A stretch of 64,000 bases of DNA from Anodontia alba (GCA_964016985.1 OZ024823.1:27087095-27151094), one strand, 5' to 3'; shown: positions 33,541-44,611, counted from the first letter of the stretch. Made by a program: numbers and translations. Notes: generated by a model not told the origin, from the sequence alone.

Positions 33541-34789
33541 GTAAGATTATTTAACTCCCAGTTCATTAGCAGACAGCAGTTTATTTTTCCTGAATAAGCA
33601 CAATTTGAGCCTTATTATATAGAAGAAATAAGAAAATATCTCTTATTTGTCCCCTGCTATTTTCAACCTCACATTAAGGGCAAATCAAAGATAAAACTTT
33701 GAAGACCTCATAGAAGATTGGAATTAAAGGCCAATTGAGTTATGTTCTGTATATTTACATACTTTAGCATCCTGTAGGCAAGTTCATCAGATGAAAAATT
33801 AATATTTTTCTTTTTTTTTTCCAGAAAGTGGGGTTTGACTTTTCATGCATATTGTCACCTTAGGGGACAATTTGCATGAAATTTTAAGCATTATTTTCTG
33901 TGAGAAAATATTTCAAAATGTCTGCTGAAAATGTTATGCAGCATGATGAGTGTTATCTGTTCATCAGAATGGAAGCATTCAAGCATATATAGTTCCTCTC
34001 CTTAACAAAATTTGTGAACATTTGCGAGGTCTTGGTATAATCTGTCTAATGTGTAGTATATTTTGTACACTGTAGGTAACCATAATAGATATATTTTAGC
34101 ATACAACAGATATCAGATGCGTAAAAGGAAGCAAAATGACAGGTAAATGTATGCATCTATTACAGAAAAAAAATGTCAAGTAATTCTGCTTCAGACAAGG
34201 GACTCTGCTGTTTTCTGGCATGCTATATGACTTTTTCACAACAAACATCACAGGTAGCCTTAATACCCATTATTGCATAAAAAGCAGTGTCATACATTAT
34301 TAACAGCCGTGCGAAAAGCCGTGTATTAAAAAGGCAATTCACACGCTGTTAATGCACAGCTAAGCAACTTTCAGTATGATCGTACCGGGCCACAGGTTTG
34401 CTGCTGTTACGAGATGGGGGTGGTTGGGTGTGGCAAAGGTGTCGTGTATCTTATGTCACCGGGGCGTTGAACTGATATTGGCTTACAGTTTGGCTAGGCT
34501 TGCTATCCTTGTAACAGGGAAGGGTAGTGGGGGAATGTTTTTATTTCTTCTGTTTCGTTACTTTTATTCATTTTCATCTCTCCCCTGTCCCTCCCTTTCA
34601 TCTCCTCTACTATCTCTTTTCTCCCTTTCTCTGGGAGACGACACAAAGTGACTCACAAGGGTTGACATGTCATTAAGCCCCAACACAATATTCCATTATG
34701 AGATGTGTACTGCCCGGTCCTAGAATGAGCATATCAGTGGAAATTATGTTCGTGAGACATCGGTGAAAAGGCAAAACAAAATAGTGCAA

Positions 34790-34885
34790 GAAATAATGCG
34801 AAATGTAGCAGATGTCCCGTGGGAGGTGTTGAAAACCGAGGCCGAATGCCGCAGTTTTCAACTCCTCCCACGGGACCTGGCGAAT
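34790..34885. repeat. Hairpin with ~22-bp arms
   Basis: GTCCCGTGGGAGGTGTTGAA and its near-exact inverse TTCAACTCCTCCCACGGGAC enclose about 30 bp. The G+C content is unusually high for this window. Confidence 0.7.
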
Positions 34886-34954
34886 ATTAATGCATGAAAA
34901 ACCATGTTTGATCCCTATCTATTCATAATGCTTAGCATTCTTGGTATGACATTT

Positions 34955-35110
34955 TCTAAAGAAATTATTTTTTTACTAACAGTTTGTCACATTTCATGCG
35001 AATCGGCTTCTATTAAAGGAAACAATTCCCATGAAATGTGAATCCTATTTGGTTTGGAAAAGTAAGGAAAGTGTCACTTTGTGACTGCCCATTTTTTCCA
35101 GACAGTGTTT
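34955..35110. mobile_element. PB-B-type palindromic repeat, degraded
   Basis: The arms GTCACATTTCATGCGAATCG and CCATGAAATGTGAATCC are inverted; the ends are worn. Confidence 0.45.
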
Positions 35111-35148
35111 AACACTTTGAACTCTGCAGATAAACACAGAAGCATATG

Positions 35149-36541
35149 TTTCTAGCAAAAGAAGGTGCACAATACTAGTTTACTGTTTAGAAGACTAAGC
35201 CTGCCCAGTAAAAAGTGTGGCTAGCAGGGCTCGGGAAAACCGGAAAAATAGCCTGTCTGGACCGAAATTAAGAATTCTGGACCGATTTCAAACACCCCAA
35301 AACGCTAATAAATTGGTCCAACAGGTTTGTGCCATGAACGCCATTTTTCCCCAACCAATTTTCACGAATCAATGATGTCTACAAACGGTCAAGTCTTCCC
35401 AAACTGACAACGTCCACACTCCTTTTAAATGCGATATTATGGTAGTTAAAGGGCTCTAAACGGTCATTTGACATGTATATTGGAGAGACAGCTGAATAAC
35501 GGCAACCTACCGCAGCACAAATTAATTACGTCATTATCCAAACATTGTCAAAAAAATCAACACTTCACTGACCTTTGTGCGGTAAACAAGCGATTAACAC
35601 GGATCATCAGTAACCGTAGTCTGATAATTAATCCGTTTGTGTGACACGTGTGAATACACTGAGACTGCAAAACATCCAGGTGCAGTCGGCGTGTCCAAAA
35701 AGATCAAAGGTCGCTTTACTGAGGGATGAAAGAATGCACCGCATGAGCGCACCCGTTTTCTTCCTCTTTTTTTTTGTTTTGATCAACACGGTTTGTCGGT
35801 CCCAGATTCGATAAATGAATTCCCAAACCCTGTACGTCCTGATCAGATGTCGCATATAACGGCGTCTGATTTGGTATTATTGATTGCTCCTTTTTTTTTT
35901 TTTTTTGTGTTGATTGCCGTAACACGCGAGTATAATTCAAGGTAGATTTCACGGTAAAAATAAGTAATGCACCACTTGCGCTAGACAAGATTGATCAGTG
36001 CTTAAAATTTAAGCAGTCTGATCAAATCTTGAAACATTGAAAACTGCAAAACCGCCCGTGGCGCAGGCCTTTTTTATTGACCTAATTAGGTCCATGAAAG
36101 TCGTTTCGTTGCGTCTCTCCTGTTTCCCGCCGTCTTCGCGCTTATACAAGACGGGAATCAGTTGTTTATAATTAGTGCGGAGGTGGAAATAAAACAAAAC
36201 CGTTTTTTTTTTTTTTTTCTTTCTTTTTACATACCTGACTGTATTTATTGATGACACCATTTGATCAGGCTCGTTATACCCGGGCTTCCGTCATATAACG
36301 GAGTTGAGGTGTATTATTTAAAAGGAGTTACAGGACTGCCAATTGTCATTAGTTTTCGTGACAGGTGATATATACATATATTTTTTTTTTTTTTTTGAAA
36401 TGGGCTCATTGATGACGGCATCGTCATCGGCTGGACCGATTCAGATTTCAAAATTTCCAGAGCCCTGGTGGCTAGGTATACTATGGTGCTTGACATGACC
36501 CCATTGGGTTGACAGGCCAGTTAAAACCTCAACACAAACAA
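35149..36541 (+). mobile_element. 5'-truncated SINE, split by a hAT element
   Basis: SINE body 35,149-35,224 (CCTGCCCAGTAAAAAGTGTG) resumes at 36,476 (CTTGACATGACCCCATTGGG) and ends CTCAACACAAACAA. Outer duplication ACAGAAGCATATG occurs at 35,136-35,148 and 36,542-36,554. Removing 35,225-36,475 restores the family consensus. Confidence 0.88.
35225..36467. mobile_element. Non-autonomous hAT element, 1,243 bp, perfect 8-bp target duplication
   Basis: The left end is CAGGGCTCGGGAAA and the right end TTTCCAGAGCCCTG, inverted with one mismatch. GTGGCTAG is duplicated exactly (35,217-35,224 and 36,468-36,475). An 8-bp duplication plus CAGGG ends defines hAT. No transposase; the inside is G+C-richer than its surroundings with T-tracts (35,892-35,906; 36,207-36,219; 36,381-36,396). 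A relative of its right end stands alone at 49,595-49,752. Confidence 0.92.
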
Positions 36542-36825
36542 ACAGAAGCATATGCAAACAGTACAGATCCAGATGAGATGACCATCTCATCAGAATCCCT
36601 AAGTGTTTGCCATTCTGTTTCTCAGTTTAGACTGAAACTCCTATTTTCAGCAATGGACCTGTCCAAATTCAAAGATGGAAGAGACCACTTCAGGAACTCA
36701 GGGGCAAAAGGGTTGACAGTTTATTTGTTGCAGTTTGGTAAGGACCTTTAGACTGCATGGGGGCAACTGATGTCCAGATCAGCCTTCACTTGTTTATGCA
36801 TGTATAAGTTGAGGTTCTTTTTCAG

Positions 36826-36910
36826 ATGAAATATCCATTGGATTCTTGGTAAAGTGTAATTACTCAGAAGTGCTGAAGGCTGGGGTGAGATATAAACTGG
36901 ACACATCAAG
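36826..36910 (+). CDS. MUS81: MUS81 coding exon 9
   Basis: Acceptor TTTTTCAG|ATGAAA, donor CATCAAG|GTTTGT; phase 1 in, 2 out. It encodes DEISIGFLVKCNYSEVLKAG. I do not recognise it in human MUS81. It may be part of a lineage-specific extension after the winged helix. Confidence 0.8.
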
Positions 36911-36974
36911 GTTTGTACCTGCCTTCTTGTTCCATTGTGAACTTTGGATTTAGATTAATTAGGATTTTGTTATT

Positions 36975-37395
36975 ACCCAAAACATACAAAGTATGTTGGG
37001 GTATATGATACACCATGCCCACTGCCATTGACCATTACTGACCATGACTTACTTTTCGCACTTGGCAGAACAATGTTAAGTCTGTGCGTTTAGCTCCGTT
37101 TCTCAAACACTGAGGCTAATGTAACTTCATACACACATCCATCATGACGCACCCTGCCCACTGCCATCAGCTATTTGTAATTTTGACCTACTTTTCACGC
37201 TTGGCTGAACAGTGCTTGGTCTGTGCATTTAACTCTGTTTGATGAACACATAGCCATATAGGCTAATGAAACTTCATACACACATCCACCATGGTGCCTT
37301 CTGTCCAGTGCTGTAGACTTCTATTGACCGTGACATCTTTTATACGCTTTGTTGAACAATGTTTAGTCTGTGCTTTTAGCAACGTTTCTGGAACA
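36975..37395 (+). mobile_element. HINE-like element: hairpin header and ~130-bp repeats
   Basis: The header ACCCAAAACATACAAAGTATGT continues to TGGGGT and folds on itself. Roughly 130-bp repeats follow (GCCCACTGCCAT at about 37,017 and 37,148, and a degenerate third), each with CTTCATACACACATCCA. The 3' end is unclear. Confidence 0.55.
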
Positions 37396-37854
37396 CCGCC
37401 AGCAGTGATATAGCCATTTGGCGAATTTCTTGTATAGCTATAAGTATTGAATGATTAAAAATGTGCAATAAAATCTTAGGAGCAAGTGTGCAGATATCAC
37501 TCAATATCAGCATTCTTACATGGTATTGCTTTTGATGATGTCTTAAGGCAACAAATTTTTTCACACATTTGTGAATGCTCTTAGATAATAAAAATGCCTA
37601 TTTTGGGGTTTAATACAATCGACTGAAAATGATGCAAAATAATAATAGCTGTATAATAAAACAGTTATTGCACTGATATTGGTGAATGTTGCCCTTTGTT
37701 TGGATATCAAATACTCTCAAGCTCACATCCTTTGATATCACAACTTGGGACAATATTCACTAATATCAATGCAGTTACCGTACATTATGATTTATTCTCT
37801 TTATTAAGATCATCTTGGAATTCATTCCGACTTTGTGTCTTATTTCTGTTTTAG

Positions 37855-37976
37855 ACCATTAGGAGATGACTATGTATATGTATATCTACATAATGATGAT
37901 ACATCTGATATAGCCATGCCCCCACTGACAACATTTCCACTGAGGAAGAATGATAGGAAAACTAAAACCAATGGTG
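37855..37976 (+). CDS. MUS81: MUS81 coding exon 10
   Basis: Acceptor CTGTTTTAG|ACCATT; phase 2 in, 1 out. It encodes LGDDYVYVYLHNDDTSDIAM followed by a basic tail. The donor is ambiguous: AATG|GTGGTG (37,973) and GGTG|GTGAGA (37,976) are both in the right phase and differ by one codon (Gly). I chose the second because GTGAGA is closer to consensus. Confidence 0.82.
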
Positions 37977-38113
37977 GTGAGATATTTGTAATTATAAGGT
38001 TGTTAAAGTGGATACTGTATTGACCATTTGTATTTGGACAGACAGGTCCAAACAGACAGTGTAGAGTAGTTTAATCAAGCTTTGTCTATTGTACAGCCAG
38101 AATGGTTTAAACA

Positions 38114-38386
38114 CACAGTCGACTCTCATTATCTCAAAGTCCAAGGGACTCTCTGAAATATTTCGAGATATCCATACCTCGACACATCAGATTTGCAGAA
38201 TATGTAATTTGACTCCTGAAGTTAAAAAAAAATATACTAAAAATATTGAAGAAAAGAGGAGATATTGCTCCACAATATTTTATTACCTTTTGTAAGATTT
38301 CCATGTTAAAACAGGGACCAGATTTTCACGTCAAAATTAGCAGTTATTCGAGATAAGTGGAGTCGAGATAACGAGAGCTGACTGTA
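38114..38386. mobile_element. pogo-like MITE
   Basis: ACAGTCGACTCTCATTATC left, GATAACGAGAGCTGACTGTA right; part of the central palindrome is lost. Confidence 0.7.
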
Positions 38387-38610
38387 TTATTACATATTCA
38401 AATGGACTGGTTCAAATTTTAGGATAACTATGTTAAGAAGTCACCCTTTAAAGCGCTAAGCAAATTTGAAGCAGACAACATTCTTGAATTAATGTTGGTA
38501 TTTTTTCAGAGAAAATAAGACTCATTGAGGCATTTCTAACAAGTACCCACAATGTAATATGAAAATATTTATTTGGATACCCCTCTTAATTTAGCTTTTT
38601 TTTCCTTTAG

Positions 38611-39244
38611 ATAAACCTGAAAATAAGAAGAAAAAATCCGAAGGTTCTGACAGTTCAAAAGGAAAGAAGTCAACCAAAGCCTCAAAATTGTTAGAACCTC
38701 AGTTACTTCCCTTGATTCAGTCTTTGGAGAAAGAAGAACCATCAGAATTGTGTGGTCCATCTTCTACTTCTCAGGGCCCTACCACACATCCTGATCCTGT
38801 TATAATTGACTCTGAAGAGAGTTCTTTAGACTCTTTACCAAGCATAGGACTCAAGGCAAGGGTGCTTCAGAAGTTTGAAAGGTTACCAACAACCATTGAC
38901 ACTGATGTCCTTGTAGATTCAAAGGCAACGTCACAGGAACTTAAATCTAGTCAAAGCAGTGTTAGCTCAAAGAGTGACCATAGAAATAATGTGCCAAATA
39001 TGATAGGAAGAACTGAGTCAGCTGTTAATAAAGACCTTTATTCTAATTCTGCACATCAAAACTTTATGCTAAAAACAGACTCACAGGACACAAATTCCCA
39101 AGAAAGTTCACAGAATTCCATTCAGAGCTTAAGCTCTGTGAGCTCTGTGCCTTCGATACAGAGCCTACCGAAGCCAGACTTTGTTTTGCGACCAGGAGAA
39201 TTTGAAATTGTTCTGTGTGTAGATAATGCAGAGTATTATGGCGT
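38611..39244 (+). CDS. MUS81: MUS81 coding exon 11 (long linker plus first nuclease strand)
   Basis: Acceptor TTTCCTTTAG|ATAAAC, donor GGCGT|GTAAGT; phase 1 in, 2 out; about 211 residues. It opens lysine-rich (KPENKKKKSEG). A Ser/Gln-rich low-complexity linker follows, and then LRPGEFEIVLCVDNAEYYG, the first strand of the XPF-type nuclease (human LRPGEYRVLLCVD); the Asp of LCVD is a metal-binding residue. DPVIIDSEESS (38,796 on) matches a SUMO-interacting motif: a hydrophobic VII core followed by acidic residues and serines. The linker is far longer than in human MUS81. Confidence 0.93.
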
Positions 39245-39344
39245 GTAAGTTAGACAAGTTTTTGTAGTTTAGTAGAATAAGTATATTTTCAAGGGAAGCA
39301 ACTCTGTCAATATTTTTATGCCACCCTCCTGCAAAGGAGTCTGC

Positions 39345-39400
39345 TCTAAAAGGAAAGAATTTGCTCCCTTAGGAGCAAATTCTTTCCTTCCAGAGTAGAC
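39345..39400. repeat. Short hairpin in intron 11
   Basis: GGAAAGAATTTGCTCCCTTA and GGAGCAAATTCTTTCC are inverted around CTTAG. A related, less perfect hairpin is at about 16,430-16,490. Confidence 0.7.
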
Positions 39401-39672
39401 CTTAATGTGAGATGGGCTTAGTCTACAGAAAAGCCTCCAGTCTGAAAAATAGCAAAAATAGCAAAAATCTGATAAGTGGACCCAGCCCCTTTTAACATTG
39501 GATACACTTGGTAGATTTTCAGCCTTTTTACAAGGGAGATAACTTTTGTGACTTTCTGTTTGCTTTCCTGCTCACCAAGCCCCATCTGAAAAGTGTTCTA
39601 CTCTACAAGGAAAAAAAATCTGAAGAGGAGCCATAAAAGTAGAGCATTTTCAGAAGGGAGGCAAAACAATTA

Positions 39673-39710
39673 TGACACACACACACGCACGCACACACAC
39701 ACACACACTT
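39673..39710. repeat. (AC)n microsatellite with GC interruptions
   Basis: A run of ACACACAC with two GCAC interruptions. Confidence 0.85.
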
Positions 39711-39891
39711 TTGAAAGGGCATCTACCCTGAAAGGAAAGAAACTCCCAAGGGGAGCGAAGAATTGGGAGCAGATTTTTCCCTTTTAGAGTAGACCCCTTT
39801 TCAGAAGGAAGGCAAAACATTTTTTATGGAGTAGCCACCCATGAAACTGTATCCATTGCCTATGAATATTTGAAAAGACATGCAAGAGCAG

Positions 39892-40123
39892 TTAACCCAT
39901 TAATGACTGAGTAAACTCTCCCACACTATATATTGGAAAAGTCCGTTTTCGATTTTAGGTATGTCAGGCTATATGATAGAGATATTCCTAAAGAAAAATG
40001 GTTGAACTATTTGCAAACAGTGGAGACCCTGATCAGATGCCACATTCTGCAGCATCTGATCTGGGTCTGCACTGTTTGCCAGTTACCCATTTAGGGGTCT
40101 CCAGTCTTCAATGGGTTATTTAA
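39892..40123. mobile_element. TTAA-bordered MITE, TTAACCCATTAATG family
   Basis: Left TTAACCCATTAATGACTGAG; right AATGGGTTATTTAA; palindromic core GATCAGATGCCACATTCTGC with its inverse. A second, more worn copy is at about 20,041-20,257. Confidence 0.55.
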
Positions 40124-40198
40124 TCAGTTGGAATTTTTAATTTTTCAGCTGGCACTTTATAGCTACATCACCAGTTAGTCAGATGGCCATTCATTTTT

Positions 40199-41757
40199 AT
40201 GCCCCCAACTTCAAAGAAGTTGGAGGGGCATATTGCTTCTGGGTTGTTCGTCCGTCCGTCCGTTCGTCATGCTTTTTTATGCATAGCATAACTTTAAAAC
40301 CGTGAATGCTACTGTTTTGAAATTTCATATATGGATTCCTCATGAAAAAATAGCTGACAGGTATTTTTTTTTTTGACAGGATTATGCCCCTTTTCTGAGT
40401 TATGGCCCTTTGAAAAAAATATGGATGCAATCTTGTCAGCAAAATATCTCAAAAACTATTAAAGCTAGAGCCTTGAAACTTGATGAATAGACTGGTAGTG
40501 ATGAGTAGACAACCTGATTAACTTTTGAAGAAATTTTGAAAAATACTTCTTGAGTTATGACCCTTTGTAATTTTGGGCAATTTTACCTTGTCAGCAAAAT
40601 ATCTCAAAAACTATTAGAGCTAGAGCCTTGAAACTTAGTAAATGGATTTGTAGTGATGAGTAGATGACCTGATTAACTTTTGAAGAAATTCTGAAAAATA
40701 CTTCATGAGTTATGGCCCTTTGTAATTTTGGGCATTTTTATCTTGTCAGCAAAATATCTCAAAAACCGTTGGAGCTAGAGCCTTGAAACTTAATGAATAG
40801 ACTGGTAGTGATGAGTAGACAACCTGATTAACTTTTGAAGAAATTTTGAAAAATGCTTTTTGAGTTATGGCCCTTTGTAATTTTGGGCATTTTTACCTTG
40901 TCAGCAAAATATCTCAAAAACTGTTAGAGCTTGAGCCTTGAAACTTAGTAAATGGATTTGTAGTGATGTGTAGATGACCTGATTAACTTTTGAAGAAATT
41001 CTGAAAAACACTTCATGAGTTATGGCCCTTTGTAATTTAGGGCATTTTTAACTTGTCAGCAAAATATCTCAAAAACTATTAAAGCTAGAGCCTTGAAACT
41101 TGATGAATAGACTGGTAGTGATGAGTAGACAACCTGATAAACTTTTGAAGAAATTTTGAAATATACTTCTTGAGTTATGCCCCTTTGTAATTTTAGGCAT
41201 TTTTATCTTGTCAGCAAAATATCTCAAAAACTGTTAGAGCAAGAGCCTTGAAACTTAGTAAATGGATTTGTAGTGATGAGTAGATGACCTGATTAATTTT
41301 TGAAGAAATTCTGAAAAATACTTCATGAGTTATGGCCCTTTGTAATTTTGGGCAATTTTACCTTGTCAGCAAAATATCTCAAAAACTGTTGGAACTAGAG
41401 CCTTGACACTTGATGAATAGACTGGTAGTGATGAGTAGACAACCTGATTAACTTTTGAAGAAATTTTGAAATATACTTCTTGAGTTATGCCCCTTTGTTA
41501 TTTTGGGCATTTTTATCTTGTCAGCAAAATATCTCAAAAACTATTAGAGCTAGAGACTTGAAACTTGGTGAATTGATTGGTAATGATTAGTAGATGACCT
41601 GATTAATTTTTTTGTAAATTCTGAAAAATATTTCATAAGTAATGGCCCTTTGTAAATTTGGGCATGTTTCCCTTGTGAACAAAATATCTCAAAAACTATT
41701 GAAGCTGGAGCCTTGAAACTTGATGAATAGATTGGTAGCGATGAGTAGATGACCTGA
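40199..41757 (+). mobile_element. HINE-like element with 155-bp tandem core (left copy)
   Basis: Header hairpin TGCCCCCAACTTCAAAGAAG with its complement TTGGAGGGGCA, then GTTCGTCCGTCCGTCCG. From about 40,432 a unit marked by CTTGTCAGCAAAATATCTC repeats with exact 155-bp spacing: 40,432, 40,587, 40,742, 40,897, 41,052, 41,207, 41,362, 41,517, 41,672. Two unit types alternate: GATGAATAGACTGGTAGTG and AGTAAATGGATTTGTAGTG. The 3' end is missing; another header follows at once. Confidence 0.85.
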
Positions 41758-41758
41758 T

Positions 41759-42731
41759 TATGCCCCCAGTTTCGAATGAAATTGATGGGGCATATTATTT
41801 TGCCTTCATTTGTCCATCCGACTGTTTGTCCGTTCATCAAGCTTTTTTTGTGCATGCCATATCTTAAGAACCCTGCACGCTAGGGTTTTGAAATTTTATA
41901 TTTGGGTTCCCAATGAAAAAATAGCCGACCCGTATTTTGTTTCTTGTCTAGCATGTTTATTTAAAGTTATGCCCCTTTGAAAAAAATCAGAATTAAATCT
42001 TGTGAGCAAGATATCTTGAAAAGTATTTAAGCTGGGTTCTTGAAATTCGATACAGTGAGTGGGAATGATGTGTACATTACCCGATTATATTTTGAGAGAA
42101 TTCCATGAAAATATTGATAAAGTTACGGCCCTTTGCAGTTCTGCTCATTTTGACCTTGTCAGCAAGATTTCTCGAAAAGCACTTAAGCTAGGGTCTTGAA
42201 ATATTATATGCTGATTGGGGATGATGTGGAGATTACCTGGTTTGATTTTTAGGGAATTCCATGAAAAATTGATGTAGTTATGGCCCTTTGTAGTTCTAGG
42301 CATTTTGACTTTTTCAGCAAGATATCTCAAAAAGTATTTAAGCTAGAGCCATGATGTTTGGTATACTGATTGGGATTGAGGAGGAGATCACCTGATTAAA
42401 TTTTGAACCAATTAAATGAAATGTTGGAGTTATGGCCCTTCGCAATTTCGGGCCATTTAATGTCGTTGCTTTATTGTGTATAGCATAAGTTTAGAACCAT
42501 GTATGCTAATGTTTTGAAATTTCATGTTTTGATTCCTCATGAACAAATAGGTGATCCGTATTTTTTTCTTATCCCAATCATCTCCTATTTTAGAGTTATT
42601 TCCCTTCGATAAAATAACATTGAAATCATATATTTGTAGTGTTGTTACCGTCATGGCTAAGCAGTGTTGGAGTCAAACAGTGTTAGAGTCAGGCAGTTGG
42701 GGGCATAGTGTTTTACAAACACCAGCTCTAG
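41759..42731 (+). mobile_element. HINE-like element, right copy, ending CTAG|TT
   Basis: Header TGCCCCCAGTTTCGAATGAA with GATGGGGCA, then GTCCATCCGACTGTTTGTCC and three to four ~156-bp repeats (about 42,002, 42,158, 42,314). Near the 3' end come GCAGTTGGGGGCATA (inverse of the family header), the hairpin GTGTTTTACAAACAC, and CCAGCTCTAG|TT. A short second header-like segment occurs at about 42,455-42,560. Confidence 0.75.
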
Positions 42732-42850
42732 TTAAGGATAAGAACTGCATTTGCCCTAAATATGCAGACAGATAAGCTGAAACAAACCATTTAGATCTGG
42801 ACCAGGGACTGCACTGTTTGCCTTTCAGCCAGCTGACTTTTGGACAAGTT

Positions 42851-43058
42851 TTTTACCCTTGTCCTGCTGAATAAAGACACCATGCGCATTTCTAATTTTC
42901 AGCAAATCAGATTACTTGATCCAGATTATTGATATAAATTTATATATTTAATAGCAAACAGTGCAGATCCAGATCAGTTGGCTTCTGAAAAAGCCAACTG
43001 ATCTGGATCTACACTGTTTGCAAGGGCAGGACATCCGAGGTCAGCAGGACTAGGGTTA
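42851..43058. mobile_element. PB-A piggyBac-like MITE
   Basis: TTTACCCTTGTCCTGCTGAA (left TTAA mutated) and CAGCAGGACTAGGGTTAA. Perfect central palindrome CAGTTGGCTTCTGAAAAAGC. Confidence 0.8.
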
Positions 43059-43444
43059 AAAAATCTTTCCTTTAAAACAGTGATGTCCAGGTGGGCAGGC
43101 AGGCATGCGCTGGTCGGTCAGGCGTGCGTGTGTCGGGCATTGGGCATCGTCCAAGGTTTACCTTTTGTTTAACCATTTTGAAAAACCCAACCCAAAATGC
43201 AGTTAGGCTTTTTTCTTGCTTCAAAGTTTAGGATACTGTATTTACATAACTGTTTAGACTGAGCAAACTGTGAAGACTCAAATCATATGTTGGATAAAGC
43301 AACATCTGATCAGGGTCTGCACTGATTGTCACTCATCAAGGAAGAGTTTTGGAAGCATCAACAGGCAGGAAAATAATCAGTTTTGAATTTTAGGATAAAT
43401 ATGGTGAGAAGTTGATATGTCTGAATTTTTACTAGTAGGGTACA

Positions 43445-43795
43445 TACATTAACATTTACAACGCTATGGGCAGATTCAGCAGATGACATTTTGAAATATT
43501 TTTTCTTATTTTTCCTAGAAAATAGGATCTGACACTTCATGCAAATTGTCTCTAGACATTTTTGTCATATTTTTCTTATTTTTTCCTTGAATATAGGATC
43601 TGACACTTCATGCAAATTGTCTCCTAAAGATTATTCTTATTTTTCCTAGAAAATAGGATCTGACACTTCATGCAAATTGTCTCCTAAAGAGACAATTTGC
43701 ATGAAATGTCAGATCCTATTTTCTAGGAAAAATAAGAAAAATGTTTCAAAATGTCTTCTGCTGAAATATTTACCCAGCATGCAAAGTGTTAAGGG
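43445..43795. mobile_element. PB-B MITE with amplified left arm, TTAA at both sides
   Basis: Left TTAACATTTACAACGCTATGGG region; right CCAGCATGCAAAGTGTTAA. The arm unit AGGATCTGACACTTCATGC occurs three times before its single inverse GCATGAAATGTCAGATCC. The last arm and its inverse pair over more than 50 bases. Confidence 0.7.
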
Positions 43796-43884
43796 TGGTA
43801 AGCAATTGAAGTACCCCAATGCTAAGGGTAATTACACTACAGTAATGAATTACAATGTCTGAATATTTCGGTTAACAAATCCTT

Positions 43885-44465
43885 TAAGTACCAGTCACGA
43901 CAGCGGCAGACAACATTCTAAAATATTCTTTTTAATTTTCTGAGAAAATAAGGATAGCTTCAGATAAGGCACTTTTTTCAACCCAAAGGATATTTGTCTT
44001 ATTTCTTCACAAAAACATAGAGAAATAAAAAAATATATACCTGATACACCTCTAGTCTATAGCTTTGTTTGTTTGTGTTGAGGTTTTACAGCCCAGTCAA
44101 TCCAGTGAGGTCAAACCAAACTTTTACTGGGCAGGCTACTAAGCAGTTAATCAGTATTGTGCACATTCTTTCACCAGAAACTGACAACTGACCTGTTTGA
44201 ATCAGCGGAAGGGAGAGAATGACCATAGAAAGTATTTCATGATCAATCTCCACAAAAGAATGCTGCTGACTCGGCGGGGGTCAAACTCGCAACCTCCTGA
44301 TCACCAGTCGGACATGCATCAAACTGAACCACAGTGCCGACCTGGTCTAGAGCAATGTATAAGGCATGACATTTCATGTGAATCCGCATGGTTGACAATT
44401 TGCTAGAAATGTCAAGCCTTATTTTCCCAAAATAAAATGTTATCTGCAACAATTTTGTAGGGGCA
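43885..44465. mobile_element. FB-2 MITE split by other insertions
   Basis: The left part GTACCAGTCACGACAGCGGC ends at GAAAATAAGG (about 43,950). Then an FB-1 fragment (ATAGCTTCAGATAAGGC, about 43,950-44,062) and a reverse SINE (44,065-44,350) intervene. The FB-2 right part resumes at AAGGCATGACATTTCATGTG and runs to about 44,465. Confidence 0.6.
44065..44350 (-). mobile_element. tRNA-derived SINE, near full length, reverse orientation
   Basis: Starts TTGTTTGTGTTGAGGTTTTA (inverse of the family tail) and ends with the inverse head: GGGGGTCAAACTCGCAACC (B-box complement) and GAACCACAGTGCCGACC (A-box side). Confidence 0.82.
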
Positions 44466-44477
44466 ATAAGTAGTAAT

Positions 44478-44566
44478 GCTGCACTATTATATTACAGGAG
44501 TAAAATGAAGTAATAAAATTTTGTTGCCAGATTTTTTTTGAAGAATGGAGTGAACTGTTAATTTAG
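44478..44566 (+). pseudogene. Decayed partial duplicate of MUS81 exon 12
   Basis: TTACAGGAGTAAAATGAAG, then TTTGTTGCCAGATT and GAAGAATGGAGTGAACTG, closely parallel the start of exon 12 at 44,606-44,680 (ACAGGAATAAAGGAAGTAG...GAAGAATGGAGTGAACTG). The acceptor AG is kept. In the exon phase the fifth codon is TAA, and a longer T-run shifts the frame. It cannot replace exon 12. Confidence 0.85.
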
Positions 44567-44611
44567 TGTCTGTAGCACTACAGTATTATGATGGATGACT
44601 TCTTATTACAG

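Noticed and set aside
34376..34651. 91-residue open frame starting MIVPGHRFAAV
   Set aside because: Part of it recurs at 62,536-62,617 in a SINE-like repeat; no domain and no splice context.
40432..41757. CRISPR-like array
   Set aside because: Units are contiguous 155-bp tandem repeats with no unique spacers, in a eukaryotic intron.
40197..41855. Small proteins with RTDGRT / NGQTVG motifs on the - strand
   Set aside because: They are translations of the (GTCC)n tract and header of HINE-like elements, repeated at several loci.
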